Positions 18,750 to 27,670 of a stretch of DNA of 64,000 nt are shown piece by piece. The stretch lies in contig CAVVQM010000010.1 in assembly GCA_963750395.1 (NCBI GenBank), positions 1 through 64,000 of the forward strand, in the 5' to 3' direction. Position 1 is the stretch's first letter; each line of letters starts with the position of its first letter. The notes under the pieces were generated by a model that searched no databases, was not told the origin of the DNA, and saw only the letters and a program-made list of their open reading frames with translations. A program made the translations under genes and the position numbers. The DNA is from JADJPO01 sp963750395 (GTDB lineage: Bacteria; Actinomycetota; Actinomycetes; Actinomycetales; Kineosporiaceae).

Positions 18750-19649
18750 ATGACCGATCAGAGTTCTGGCGCGGCGGAGCAGCCGAACCCCTACGGCGGA
18801 CGGATCGTGGTGCCGGACGCCGCCGCCCCCGGCCCCGGGCCGCTGGCCCGGCGGGTGCGGATCCACCACCTGCGCGAGATGAAGCAGCGCGGTGAGCGGT
18901 TCGCCATGCTCACCGCCTACGACCAGTACTCCGCCGCGGTGTTCGAGGCCGCCGGGATCCCGGTCCTGCTGGTCGGCGACTCGGCCGCGAACAACGTGTA
19001 CGGGTACGAGACGACCGTCCCGATCACCGTCGATGAGATGGTGCCGTTGGTCCGGGCCGTGACCCGCAGCTCGCGACACTGCCTGATCGTGGCCGACATG
19101 CCCTTCGGCTCCTACCAGTCCGGTCCGCTGCAGGCGCTGGCCACGGCGACCCGGATGATGAAGGAGGGTTTGGCCCACGCGGTCAAGCTCGAAGGGGGCG
19201 AACGGGTCGCGCCGAGTGTCGAGGCGATCGTCGGCGCCGGCATCCCGGTGATGGCCCACATCGGGTTCACTCCACAGTCCGAACACGCCCTGGGCGGCTA
19301 CCGGGTGCAGGGGCGCGGCGAGGACGCGGCGGGGCGCATGGTCGCCGAGGCGCGGGCGCTGCAGGAGGCGGGCGCCTTCGCCCTGGTCCTGGAGATGGTT
19401 CCGGTGGCGGCGGCCGAGCAGGTGACCCAGGCGCTGGAGATCCCGACCATCGGGATCGGCGCGGGGCCACACTGCGACGGGCAGGTGCTGGTGTGGCAGG
19501 ACATGCTGGGTCTTCGGACCGGCAAGGCCCCTCGGTTCGTCAAGCGCTACGCCGACCTGCACGGCGTGATGCTGAGTGCGGCGCAGGCGTTCGCCACCGA
19601 GGTGCGCGACGGGGTCTTCCCGGCGCCCGAGCACTCATTCGACCAGTGA
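18750..19649 (+). CDS. panB: 3-methyl-2-oxobutanoate hydroxymethyltransferase
   Basis: A 299-residue PanB, the first step of pantothenate synthesis: it moves a hydroxymethyl group from methylene-tetrahydrofolate to 2-ketoisovalerate. The family blocks are MLTAYDQYSAAVFEAAGIPV, LLVGDSAANNVYGYETTVPI, VADMPFGSYQ, VKLEGGERVAP, HIGFTPQSEHALGGYRVQGR and IPTIGIGAGPHCDGQVLVWQ. An N-terminal extension of about 25 residues is typical of actinobacteria. It begins at ATG 18750, 100 bp after the helicase. The position beside glnE/glnA2 is conserved in mycobacteria. Confidence 0.96.
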   Translation: MTDQSSGAAEQPNPYGGRIVVPDAAAPGPGPLARRVRIHHLREMKQRGERFAMLTAYDQYSAAVFEAAGIPVLLVGDSAANNVYGYETTVPITVDEMVPLVRAVTRSSRHCLIVADMPFGSYQSGPLQALATATRMMKEGLAHAVKLEGGERVAPSVEAIVGAGIPVMAHIGFTPQSEHALGGYRVQGRGEDAAGRMVAEARALQEAGAFALVLEMVPVAAAEQVTQALEIPTIGIGAGPHCDGQVLVWQDMLGLRTGKAPRFVKRYADLHGVMLSAAQAFATEVRDGVFPAPEHSFDQ

Positions 19650-19708
19650 CCGGCGTCTGATCTGCACGTGCCGGACCTGATCCCGACGCCGACGCGACGG
19701 GCCGAGGA

Positions 19709-19906
19709 TCAGTCGCCGGACTCCGGCGGACCCTCGTTCCAGCGCCGGTCCTCCTCGTCCCACTGCTCGGTCCTCTCACGGGCGGTCTCGAGCGCCCGGG
19801 ACGCCGCCTCGTGGGTCGAATAGGGGCCCATCAGGACGTCCCCCTGGGACTTGTTCTCATCCGTCTCGACCTGTCCGGTGGCCACGTTGAACCAGTACTG
19901 CGTCAT
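19709..19906 (-). CDS. Small conserved protein with SPOR-like fold
   Basis: A 65-residue acidic protein beginning MTQYWFNVATGQVETDENKS, followed by GDVLMGPYSTHEAASRALE and a charged tail. Proteins of this kind, with 'YWFN..TG.VE' and 'GPY.T..EA..AL', are widespread in actinobacteria without a known function. The second part resembles a SPOR repeat in miniature. The start ATG is at 19906. It is convergent with panB and divergent from map. Confidence 0.75.
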   Translation of the reverse strand: MTQYWFNVATGQVETDENKSQGDVLMGPYSTHEAASRALETARERTEQWDEEDRRWNEGPPESGD

Positions 19907-20042
19907 ACCGGTGAGGCTAGGCCACGCGTGCGGCCGGTGGCACTTCGTCGGACTGCCGAACGCTGGTGCGGTATGGACCTCCGGGCGCGGTGGCTCGAGC
20001 CGTCGGCCGATCAGCGAACCGGGACGCACCTAGACTCTGCTC

Positions 20043-20948
20043 ATGTCCGTCCCCTCCGCCGCTTCGTCCGGAACCCTGGTGCCCGGAACACTCGGGCCGC
20101 CGCGCCATGTCCCAGCCGCGATTCCGCGCCCGCCGTACGTGGGCAGGGATCGGGCCGAACGCTTCACCGGGTCCGAGGTCAAGGACGCCGCCACGATCGC
20201 GGCGATGCGCGAGGCCGGCAGATTGGCCGCCCGAGCCCTGGCCGCGGCCGCGGAGGCGGTCGCGCCCGGAGTCACGACCGACGAGATCGACCGGATCGGC
20301 CACGAGTTCCTGCTCGACCACGGCGCCTATCCGTCCACCCTGGGTTACCCCGGCAACGGCAGCACCCCGCCGTTCCCGAAGTCGTTGTGCACCAGCGTCA
20401 ATGAGGTGATCTGCCACGGCATACCGGACTCGACGGTGCTGCGCGACGGTGACATCGTGAACATCGACATCACCGGTTACCTGGTGGTCGACGGCATCGG
20501 GGTGCACGGGGACACCGACGCCACCTATCTCGTCGGGGAGGTGGACGAGGAGTCCAGACTGCTCGTCGAACGCACCGAGCAGGCCCTGATGCGCGGCATC
20601 AAGGCGGTCATGCCCGGGCGGCAGATCAACGTCATCGGCAAGGTCATCTCCGCCTATGCCAAGCGATTCGGCTACGGGGTGGTCCGTGACTTCACCGGGC
20701 ACGGGATCGGGACGGCGTTCCATTCGGGCCTGGTGATCCCGCACTACGACGCCGCGCCCGCCTTCGACACCATCATCGAACCGGGCATGACCTTCACCAT
20801 CGAGCCGATGCTGACCCTGGGCACGCCCGAGTGGGATGCCTGGGACGACGGCTGGACCATCGTCACCAAGGACCGCCGGCGCACGGCCCAGTTCGAGCAC
20901 ACCATCCTGGTGACCGACACCGGCGCCGAGATCCTCACCCAGCCCTGA
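20043..20948 (+). CDS. map: Methionine aminopeptidase, type I
   Basis: A 301-residue enzyme that removes the initiator methionine from nascent proteins. An N-terminal extension of about 45 residues rich in proline (GTLGPPRHVPAAIPRPPYVG) precedes the catalytic domain, as in mycobacterial MapB. The metal ligands are in NIDITGYLVVDGIGVHGDTD, FTGHGIGTAFHSGLVIPHYD and GMTFTIEPMLTLG, with the final glutamate in QFEHTILVT. The start is ATG 20043. It is followed by ppgK 28 bp downstream, probably in one transcript. Confidence 0.96.
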   Translation: MSVPSAASSGTLVPGTLGPPRHVPAAIPRPPYVGRDRAERFTGSEVKDAATIAAMREAGRLAARALAAAAEAVAPGVTTDEIDRIGHEFLLDHGAYPSTLGYPGNGSTPPFPKSLCTSVNEVICHGIPDSTVLRDGDIVNIDITGYLVVDGIGVHGDTDATYLVGEVDEESRLLVERTEQALMRGIKAVMPGRQINVIGKVISAYAKRFGYGVVRDFTGHGIGTAFHSGLVIPHYDAAPAFDTIIEPGMTFTIEPMLTLGTPEWDAWDDGWTIVTKDRRRTAQFEHTILVTDTGAEILTQP

Positions 20949-20976
20949 ACCACGACCCACGACGAGAGGACGGGCC

Positions 20977-21783
20977 ATGCCGACAACGAACCCGACCACG
21001 CCCGCGACCTCGAGCAGGCGCAGGCGAGTCAGCAGAGGGATCGGCTTCGGAGTGGACATCGGCGGCTCCGGGATCAAGGCGGCTCCGGTGGACCTGGCCG
21101 CCGGCGCGCTCCGCGCCGATCGGATCCGCAAGCCGACGCCCCAGCCCTCCACCCCGGAGGCGGTCGCGGACGTCGTCGCCGAGATCGTCGGAGAGTTCGG
21201 CAGGTCCTCGGGCACCCGCCCGATCGGCATCACGTTCCCCGCCGCGATCCAGCACGGTGTGGCGCGGACCGCGGCCAACGTCGACGAGTCCTGGATCGAC
21301 ACCGACGTCGACGCCGTGTTCACCAAGCGGCTGGAGCGCTCGGTCCACGTGCTCAACGATGCGGACGCCGCCGGCCTCGCCGAAGCCCGGTTCGGAGCCG
21401 CCAAGGGGGTCCCCGGTCTGGTTCTGGTGTCCACCCTCGGCACCGGCATCGGCAGCGCCCTGGTCCACGACGGCGTCCTGATCCCGAACATGGAACTGGG
21501 CCATCTCGAGATCGACGGCCACGACGCCGAGACCCGCGCCGCGGCCAGTGTCCGGCGACTGGAGGACCTGTCGTGGACGGAGTGGGCCGCCCGCCTCCAG
21601 CGCTACTTCTCGGTCGTGGAGAACCTGCTGTGGCCCGACCTGATCGTCGTGGGCGGCGGGGTCAGCAGGAAGGCCGACAAGTTCCTGCCCCTGCTTTCCC
21701 TGCGCACACCGATCGTGCCGGCCGCCCTGCGCAACGAGGGCGGCATCATCGGCGCCGCGCTGCAGGCCGCCGAGTTGGGCTGA
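20977..21783 (+). CDS. ppgK: Polyphosphate glucokinase
   Basis: A 268-residue ROK-family kinase that phosphorylates glucose using polyphosphate or ATP, typical of actinobacteria. The phosphate-binding loop GFGVDIGGSGIKAAPVDLAA lies at about residues 23-42. The catalytic segment HVLNDADAAGLAEARFGAAK carries the general-base aspartate, followed by LVLVSTLGTGIGSALVHDG and a second binding loop VVGGGVSRKADKFLP. The start ATG 20977 has a GAGAGGA ribosome-binding site just upstream. Confidence 0.95.
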   Translation: MPTTNPTTPATSSRRRRVSRGIGFGVDIGGSGIKAAPVDLAAGALRADRIRKPTPQPSTPEAVADVVAEIVGEFGRSSGTRPIGITFPAAIQHGVARTAANVDESWIDTDVDAVFTKRLERSVHVLNDADAAGLAEARFGAAKGVPGLVLVSTLGTGIGSALVHDGVLIPNMELGHLEIDGHDAETRAAASVRRLEDLSWTEWAARLQRYFSVVENLLWPDLIVVGGGVSRKADKFLPLLSLRTPIVPAALRNEGGIIGAALQAAELG

Positions 21784-21802
21784 GACACCGCTGACCGCCC
21801 GG

Positions 21803-22126
21803 TCAGGTGCCGGGCTCATCGAAGAAGCGGTCGATGTCGTCGGCCTCGCTCAACAGGGCGCTGCTGGTCGCGACGGACTGCAGGTAGTCGAGAGCACCCT
21901 GCCTCCCGAACGCCCTGGCGGCGATGTTCCCGCCGATCGAGGCGAGCGCGGTGACGAAGGACAACCGGGCGGTCTCGGACGGTCCGATCTCGGTCAGCAC
22001 GAGGGACATCGCCTCGTGATCATTGAGCATCTGGAAGCGGATGAAGGCCGCCGCCCGCTGGTTCGCGCGGGCCGCCTCACGTCGTTCTCCCGCCGCCATC
22101 CACCCACGGGACCAGAGGCTCGCCAT
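21803..22126 (-). CDS. Hypothetical protein
   Basis: About 107 residues. I do not recognise the family. It reads as mostly helical: AAGERREAARANQRAAAFIRF, MLNDHEAMSLVLTEIGPSE, FVTALASIGGNIAARAFGRQ and a C-terminal acidic end ADDIDRFFDEP. There is no signal peptide and no membrane segment. ATG codons at 22126 and 22099 are both possible, and neither has a strong ribosome-binding site. It is convergent with ppgK, 19 bp away. Confidence 0.5.
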   Translation of the reverse strand: MASLWSRGWMAAGERREAARANQRAAAFIRFQMLNDHEAMSLVLTEIGPSETARLSFVTALASIGGNIAARAFGRQGALDYLQSVATSSALLSEADDIDRFFDEPGT

Positions 22127-22462
22127 GCCCACACGAGAACCGACCGATCCCACCCGGCAGGCCGATGGGACGCCGCCCACACGCCCGAATCGGCCACGTA
22201 GTGCTCCGATCTATCACTTCGAGTGATCGATTCTCCATCGCGGCCGGCGGCGACGGCCGACCGGGTGACCCAACGTGTCAACAGTTGAACTTTCGAGTAT
22301 CGTGAATGCCGCGGTTCCACCTGGCTTCCCCCCGTAGCCGGGTGGAACCGCATTCATTGGGCCCGACGGGTGCACGATCCGTCCGGGTCGAGTAGGTGGT
22401 GGATCTTGCCGCGGCGCCGATCCGCCGCGGCGACGCCGACGGTTCGACGCCGACACAGGGGC
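22127..22462. other. Non-coding stretch between rnpB and the hypothetical gene
   Basis: No gene is supportable. The stretch contains a very strong inverted repeat (22303-22355), listed separately. The remainder holds palindromic AT-richer bits (for example ATCACTTCGAGTGAT at 22213-22227) that could be promoter or operator sequence. Confidence 0.55.
22303..22355. repeat. Long inverted repeat (hairpin) downstream of rnpB
   Basis: GCGGTTCCACCTGGCT on the left pairs with AGCCGGGTGGAACCGC on the right with one wobble, around a short C-rich loop. The pairing continues outward through GAATGC and GCATTC across a two-base bulge. On the minus strand it lies about 108 bases beyond the RNase P RNA 3' end. 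It could end or process that transcript, though no U-tract follows. Another possibility is a small mobile hairpin repeat. Confidence 0.65.
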
Positions 22463-22851
22463 GGACGAGCCGGACTGTAAGCCGGATTCTGTGCCCCACC
22501 CCGAAAGGTGGGCGACGGTCATCCATCTCGGGACGCCGTTGCCGACGCCCTCGTGCGGCCTACCCGGAAGCTCGGGCGGGCCGCCCTCGAACGCTTCCTG
22601 TCTGGCCTTGCTCCGGGTGGGGTTTACCGAGCCGCACCGGTCACCCGGCACGCTGGTGGTCTCTTACACCACCGTTTCACCCTTGCCGGCAGGCGGGCCC
22701 GAAGACCCGTCGTCCGGCGGTCTGTTCTCTGTGGCACTGTCCCGCGGGTCACCCCGGGTGGGCGTTACCCACCACCCTGCCCTGTGGAGTCCGGACTTTC
22801 CTCGGCGGCACCCTTGCGGGCACCGACGCGACCGCCCGTCCGGCTCGTCCG
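22463..22851 (-). ncRNA. rnpB: RNase P RNA, bacterial class A
   Basis: The minus strand carries the conserved core of the RNA subunit of RNase P, which matures tRNA 5' ends. GAGGAAAGTCCGGACTCC lies near the 5' end. ACAGTGCCACAGAGA, GGTGAAACGGTGGTGTAAGA and GGCCAGACAGGAAGC follow. The 3' end is ACAGAATCCGGCTTACAG. The first helix is closed by GGACGAGCCGG at the 5' end pairing with CCGGCTCGTCC at the 3' end, which sets the length at about 389 nt. Ends are good to a few bases. Confidence 0.95.
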
Positions 22852-22859
22852 CGACCAGC

Positions 22860-24368
22860 CTACCGGCGCACGGCGGGGCCGCCGTCCAGGGCGAACACCA
22901 CGGCCGGTGCATCGACGTCCACGGACTCGAGGCGGACCGAGGTGCGGGTGCCCGGCGCGGGCGGGGCCTGCGCCCCGACCGTGGCCAGCACGGCCGGTTC
23001 GGTGAGTTGCACCTTGACCCCGGAACGGTGCTCGTCGATCACCACCGCGTCGAAGACCTCGCCGACGCGATGGGCCAGCACCGCGGCCTCGACCAGATTC
23101 GTGCACTCGCGCTCGACCCGGCCGGCCAGCTGGTCGGTGGCCGACATGATCCCGGGCAGCTCGGTCAACGCCGAGAGCGCCCAGGGCGGCACCGGGTGCC
23201 CGGCGACGATCGCCTGGCAGACGACCAGGCCGAACCGGTCCACCAGCCGGCGCAGCGGCGCGGTCACGTGCGCGTACGGGGCGGCCACGGCGGCATGCGT
23301 GGTGACCTCCGGCGGCGCGCCGCCGGCGACCAGAGGGGTGTACCCGGCGCCGCGGAACAACGACCCGGCCTCATACATCAGGGCCAGTTCCACCGGGACG
23401 TCGCGGCGCAACGAACGCAGCAGCTGCCCGTAGGGCAGGCTGTGCGGCCAGTCCACCCCGAGCGCAGCGGCCTGACGCCGGAACCGTTCCAGAGTGCCGT
23501 CCTGCGGGCTGGGCAGGGTACGCAGCAGCCCCACCCCGGCGTCCAGCATCAGGGCGGCCGCTGCCATCCCGGTCATCAGGGACAGCTGCGCGTTCCAGGC
23601 CTCCGCCGGCGCCTGCGGACGCAGCGTGAGCTCGTAGTGGCCGTCCACCGCATCGACCTGCTGCTCCGGCAGGGGCAGACTCGCCCCGCCGCGCCGGACC
23701 TCCTGCTCCTGGCGGCACCGACCGATCTCCCGCAGCAGGACAGCCTGGGCGGCCACGTCGTCGAGGGCCCCGACGTCGAGCTGTCCGTCGCCGCCGGGGT
23801 TCGCGTCCGCGGCCGCCTGCACCTGCCCGTAGTCCAACCGCCGCCGGCTGCGGACCAGGGCACGGACGAGATCGACCGAGGTCACCTCGCCGTCGGAGGC
23901 CAGGTCGAAACGCCATACGAAGGCCGGACGGTCCTGCCCGGGCAGCAGGCTGGCGGCGCCCTCGCTGAGCACCGGTGGGTGCAACGGCGTTCGCCGATCG
24001 GGGGCATAGATGGTCTGCCCCCGTCGGCGGGCCTCGGCGTCCACGGGCGAGGACGGCGCCACGAAGGCGGGAACGTCGGCGATGGCGTAGTCGACCCGGT
24101 AGCCGCCCTGCGACCCGTCGCGCCGCGCCAGGTGCATCGCCTGGTCGAGGTCGGTCGAGCCCGGCGGGTCGACGGTGACGAATGGGATCTCCCGCAGGTC
24201 GGCATACCCCTCGACGCCTCCGACCATGGCCGCCCGGCCCGCCGCCGACAGCACCTCGGCCGGGAAGTCCTCCGGCAGTGCCAGTTCCGTCCGCACCCGG
24301 GCGAACCGAGCGGCCAGGGCCGCGACGGAGGACTCCCGGCCCCCGAGTCGTACGCTGCGCCGCACCAT
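22860..24368 (-). CDS. RNB-domain exoribonuclease (RNase II/R family)
   Basis: About 502 residues. The RNB catalytic centre is visible: FVTVDPPGSTDLDQAMHLAR (the four-aspartate region, about residues 54-73), VDYAIADVPAFV, then YTPLVAGGAPPEVTTHAAVA and APYAHVTAPLRRLVDRFGLV (the substrate-clamp arginine region). It is shorter than RNase R, with little N-terminal cold-shock domain, as usual for the actinobacterial RNB protein. The start ATG 24368 is chosen because the alternative at 24402 would overlap the opposite gene. The stop lies eight bases from the rnpB 5' end, so rnpB may be read from a promoter inside this gene. Confidence 0.9.
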   Translation of the reverse strand: MVRRSVRLGGRESSVAALAARFARVRTELALPEDFPAEVLSAAGRAAMVGGVEGYADLREIPFVTVDPPGSTDLDQAMHLARRDGSQGGYRVDYAIADVPAFVAPSSPVDAEARRRGQTIYAPDRRTPLHPPVLSEGAASLLPGQDRPAFVWRFDLASDGEVTSVDLVRALVRSRRRLDYGQVQAAADANPGGDGQLDVGALDDVAAQAVLLREIGRCRQEQEVRRGGASLPLPEQQVDAVDGHYELTLRPQAPAEAWNAQLSLMTGMAAAALMLDAGVGLLRTLPSPQDGTLERFRRQAAALGVDWPHSLPYGQLLRSLRRDVPVELALMYEAGSLFRGAGYTPLVAGGAPPEVTTHAAVAAPYAHVTAPLRRLVDRFGLVVCQAIVAGHPVPPWALSALTELPGIMSATDQLAGRVERECTNLVEAAVLAHRVGEVFDAVVIDEHRSGVKVQLTEPAVLATVGAQAPPAPGTRTSVRLESVDVDAPAVVFALDGGPAVRR

Positions 24369-24393
24369 GCGCGGCACCTTACGCTGACTGACC

Positions 24394-24764
24394 GTGCTCA
24401 TCCTGCTGCCCCCGTCGGAGGGGAAGGCCGCACCGCGGCGGCGCGGCCGCACGCTCGACCTGCTGGGACCCCCGCCGGCAAGCGCCGCGCCGGCTCCCGG
24501 GTGCTCGTCGTCTCCGCGCTGTTCGGGCTGTTGCGCCCGGGCGACCGGATCCCGCCCTACCGGCTGTCGATGGACGTCGACCTGCCCGGGATCGGACGGC
24601 TGGCACCCTTCTGGCGGAGGGGGCTCGGACCCGTCCCGGCCCGGGGCCTGGACCCTCGCGACGTCCCGGCATTGGCCGATGGCCGGGCGCGGACCTGGGA
24701 TGTGGAGGCCGTCGCGCCCCGGCGGCCCGGGCGGAGCTGGACCCTGGACGTCCTGACCCACTGA
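24394..24764 (+). pseudogene. yaaA: YaaA (DUF328) remnant
   Basis: It starts exactly like YaaA, the peroxide-stress protein: MLILLPPSEGKAAPRRRGRTL. About 70 residues are then missing. The frame changes near 24485 and resumes with RVLVVSALFGLLRPGDRIPP and YRLSMDVDLPGIGRLAPFW, normally found after residue 110. The C-terminus is also shortened and ends at TGA 24764 with RTWDVEAV...TLDVLTH. This loss is too large for a base-calling error, so I regard it as a true pseudogene. It is divergent from the RNB gene with 25 bp between starts. Confidence 0.75.
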
Positions 24765-24785
24765 GGTGCTGGCTACCGTGACGCC

Positions 24786-26336
24786 ATGACCCCCGAGGAG
24801 TTCCGATCCGCCGGGCACGCCCTGATCGACTGGATCGCCGACCACCGCAGCCGGATCCCCGATCTGCCGGTGCGCTCGCAGGTCGTCCCGGGGCAGATCG
24901 CCGCCGCTCTGCCCGATGCCGCACCGCAGCACCCCGAGTCCTTCGACGCCGTCCTCGCCGACCTCGAGCGGATCGTCGTCCCGGGGATCACCCAGACCCA
25001 GAGTCCGAACTTCTACGGCTGGTTCCCCTCGAACGCCAGCCTGTCCTCGGTCCTGGGCGACCTGGCCTCCGGGGGTCTGGGTGCCCTCGGCGTCACCTGG
25101 GCATCGGCACCGGCCCTGACCGAGGTGGAGCTGGTGGTCACCGACTGGTTGCGCGTCGAGACGGGGTTGTCCGCGCAGTGGCACGGCGCGCTGCACGACA
25201 GCGCCTCGACCGCCTGCCTGGTCGCGCTGCTCGCGGCCAGGGAGCGCGCCACGGGCCACAGCGCGATCGACGGCGGTCTGCAGGCGCAACCCGCTCCGGC
25301 TCTCGTGTACACCTCGCCCCATGCCCACTCCAGCGTCGTCAAGGCCGTTGCGCTGGCGGGGTTCGGACTGGCCAACCTGCGCACGGTGTCGGTCGACCCG
25401 ATCACCCAGGCCATGCGGCCCGAGGCGCTGCGCGAGGCGCTGACCGCGGACCGGGCGGCAGGCCTGCGGCCGGCCGCGGTCGTCGCATCGGTCGGGACCA
25501 CCGCGACCACCGCGATCGACCCCCTGCCCGAGATCGTCGCCGTCCTGGACGAACTCTGGCCCGACGCAGTCGCAGGATCCGGCGTCCCGACCGACGGCGC
25601 GGGCGAGGCGAACGCGACGTCTCGGCCCTGGTTGCACGTGGACGCCGCGATGGCGGGCGCGGCGATGCTGCTGCCCGAGCGGCGAGCCATGTTCGGCGGT
25701 GAGGCCGGGATCGAGCGGGCCGACTCCCTGTCGTGGAACCCGCACAAGTGGCTCGGCACCATCGTGGACTGCGCCCTGCTCTACGTGCGCGATCCGGATC
25801 AGCTGGTGCGGGTGATGTCGACCGATCCGTCCTACCTGCGCTCGTCGACCGATCAGGCCCTGGCCGAGGCCGGGGTGCCCCAGTACAAGGACTGGGGGAT
25901 CCCCCTCGGCAGGCGGTTCAGAGCCCTCAAGCTCTGGTTCCAGCTCCGCCTGGAGGGCTTGGAACCGGTCCGCGCCCGGTTGCGCCGCGACCTGGCCAAT
26001 GCGCTCGCCCTGGCGGAGCAGGTTCGGGCCGAGCCGGACTGGCGGCTGGTGGCCCCGGTGACGCTGCAGACGATCTGCCTGCGACACGAGCCGATCGGGC
26101 AGGACGGCGAAGTCCTGGCCGGAGCGGACCTCGACGAGCACACGCTGGCCTGGGTCGAGGCGGTCAACTCCTCCGGCCGGGCCTTCCTCACCCCGGCGCA
26201 GCTGGACGGTCGCTGGATGGTCCGGGTCTCGCTCGGGGTGGAGGCGACGGAGAGACACCACGTCGACGCGCTGTGGGACCTCATGCGTCAGACCGCGAAC
26301 GAGCGGGCGCTTCAACAAAGTGGAACCGCGCCTTGA
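24786..26336 (+). CDS. PLP-dependent group II (aromatic) amino acid decarboxylase
   Basis: An intact 516-residue decarboxylase of the AADC/tyrosine-DOPA family. The PLP lysine is in DSLSWNPHKWLGTIVDC (K about residue 321). Other family blocks are TQTQSPNFYGWFPSNASLSS near the N-terminus, YTSPHAHSSVVKAVALAGFG, the WLHVDAAMAGAAMLLPE aspartate region, and LGRRFRALKLWFQLR. The likely substrates are aromatic L-amino acids (tryptophan, DOPA, tyrosine), but the exact one cannot be told. It begins 21 bp after the yaaA remnant. Confidence 0.92.
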   Translation: MTPEEFRSAGHALIDWIADHRSRIPDLPVRSQVVPGQIAAALPDAAPQHPESFDAVLADLERIVVPGITQTQSPNFYGWFPSNASLSSVLGDLASGGLGALGVTWASAPALTEVELVVTDWLRVETGLSAQWHGALHDSASTACLVALLAARERATGHSAIDGGLQAQPAPALVYTSPHAHSSVVKAVALAGFGLANLRTVSVDPITQAMRPEALREALTADRAAGLRPAAVVASVGTTATTAIDPLPEIVAVLDELWPDAVAGSGVPTDGAGEANATSRPWLHVDAAMAGAAMLLPERRAMFGGEAGIERADSLSWNPHKWLGTIVDCALLYVRDPDQLVRVMSTDPSYLRSSTDQALAEAGVPQYKDWGIPLGRRFRALKLWFQLRLEGLEPVRARLRRDLANALALAEQVRAEPDWRLVAPVTLQTICLRHEPIGQDGEVLAGADLDEHTLAWVEAVNSSGRAFLTPAQLDGRWMVRVSLGVEATERHHVDALWDLMRQTANERALQQSGTAP

Positions 26337-26367
26337 GAATGTTCAATGTCGGCTTTATTTTTTGACC

Positions 26368-27213
26368 ATGGACGCCACCGAAGAGATCCTCCGAAGGGTC
26401 GCCGCCGGTGAACTGGACCCGGACGACGCCCTGAGACTGCTGGACGAGCCAGAACCTCGTCAGGACGAGACCCCCGCTCCACCGTGGGGCACGATCACCC
26501 CGGACGCCGACCAGGCGGGGCTTCGCACCACGGTGACCACCGTGCGGGTGAACGCCTCCTACCGCTCGGTCGACATCGTGGCCGACCCCAACGTCGCCCA
26601 GGTCGCCGTGACCGGTGAGCACGCCGTGCGGCACGAGGACGGCGTGCTCATCGTGGACAACCAGGAGGACCCGCTCGCCGGCATGCCCGGGATGAGCCGG
26701 CGGGGGCAGGGGTTCTCCTTCAACTTCGAGGACCTGCCCCGTTCCCTGGCCTGGGCAAAGTCCAGGATGGACTCCCGCTTCGTGGTGCGGGTCAATCCGG
26801 AACTGGCGGTCGAGCTCGACTCGGCGGGGGCCAACGTGCGGGTCAGCGGCCTGACCGGGGGGCTCAAGCTGCGGCTGATCGCCTCCGCGCTCAAGCTCGA
26901 GAACGTGCGGGGCCCGCTGGACCTCGACCTGTTCACCTCATCGGTCAAGGGCGTGGCGGTGCCGACCGGAACCTCGCGGATCACCTGTGAGTCGTCCTCG
27001 GTCAGGCTGCTGCTGGGTCAGGGGAGCGACCTGCGGATCAGGGTCAGCAACAGGATGGGCAAGGTGATCCTGCCGGGCTCGGTCTCCAAGGCCGGCCTGG
27101 TCGAGCCCGATGCCGCAGAGTCCGTGCTCGGCGCTGGAACCCATCTGCTGACCATCGAGGCCACCATCAGTTCCGTGGCCCTCATCGACGACACCTCGGC
27201 AGGCATGGAATGA
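26368..27213 (+). CDS. DUF4097-like protein with SHOCT-like N-terminus
   Basis: A 281-residue protein. Residues 1-25 (ATEEILRRVAAGELDPDDALRLL) form the short helical module found at the start of YvlB-type proteins. The rest is a repetitive beta-rich region of the DUF4097 kind: strands such as FVVRVNPELAVELDSAGANV, VSGLTGGLKLRLIASALKLE, VRGPLDLDLFTSSVKGVAVP and the closing TIEATISSVALIDDTS. Such proteins are thought to form a beta-helix or adhesin-like fold, often next to a DUF2089 regulator, as here. ATG 26368 follows a T-rich stretch. The stop overlaps the next start by four bases. Confidence 0.8.
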   Translation: MDATEEILRRVAAGELDPDDALRLLDEPEPRQDETPAPPWGTITPDADQAGLRTTVTTVRVNASYRSVDIVADPNVAQVAVTGEHAVRHEDGVLIVDNQEDPLAGMPGMSRRGQGFSFNFEDLPRSLAWAKSRMDSRFVVRVNPELAVELDSAGANVRVSGLTGGLKLRLIASALKLENVRGPLDLDLFTSSVKGVAVPTGTSRITCESSSVRLLLGQGSDLRIRVSNRMGKVILPGSVSKAGLVEPDAAESVLGAGTHLLTIEATISSVALIDDTSAGME

Positions 27214-27668
27214 CCCCCCACGCCCACGTTGGACACCACTCATACCGCGCGCCTCAGAACTGTCCGGTCTGCGGAGAACGCCTGCACACCACCCGGCTCG
27301 GCTGCAGCACCTGCGGGACCGAACTGTCCGGGGCCTTCTCCTCGTGCGAGTTCTGCGCACTGACCGATGCCGATCGCGCGCTGCTCAAGGTGTTCCTCGT
27401 CTCCCGCGGCACCATGCGGGAGGTCGAGAAACACCTCGGGGTCAGCTATCCCACCGCCCGGGCACGGTTCGACGAACTGCTGGGCCGCCTGGGCTACCGG
27501 ACCGAGCCCGCGCAGCCACCGCGCGCCACCCAGCCGGCGACGTCGGCGTCCGGCGACGAGCCGGATCCGCGACTGGCGACCCTGCAGGCCCTGGCCCGCG
27601 GAGAGGTCGACCTGCAGACCGCCCGCACCCGGCTGTCCGGCGCGGGGCAGGGCGGTGATGAGATATAG
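27210..27668 (+). CDS. DUF2089-family zinc-ribbon regulator
   Basis: A 152-residue protein. Four CxxC-type cysteine pairs in the first 55 residues (CPVCGERL, LGCSTCGTEL, CEFCAL) predict zinc binding. A helix-turn-helix follows (LKVFLVSRGTMREVEKHLGVSYPTARARFDELL), then a short SHOCT-like tail (ATLQALARGEVDLQTARTRL) echoing the N-terminus of the preceding protein. This is the DUF2089 pattern; it probably regulates its own operon. The ATGA overlap with the DUF4097 gene implies translational coupling. Confidence 0.85.
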   Translation: MTPHAHVGHHSYRAPQNCPVCGERLHTTRLGCSTCGTELSGAFSSCEFCALTDADRALLKVFLVSRGTMREVEKHLGVSYPTARARFDELLGRLGYRTEPAQPPRATQPATSASGDEPDPRLATLQALARGEVDLQTARTRLSGAGQGGDEI

Positions 27669-27670
27669 CC

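Noticed and set aside
22396..23433. Open frames across the RNase P RNA
   Set aside because: The conserved RNA core and its closing helix explain the sequence; the frames have no protein features.
22860..26318. A reverse frame of 1,152 codons joining the RNB nuclease to sequence antisense to the decarboxylase
   Set aside because: Only the part from 24368 down is a real protein; the rest is a chance read-through of the opposite strand.
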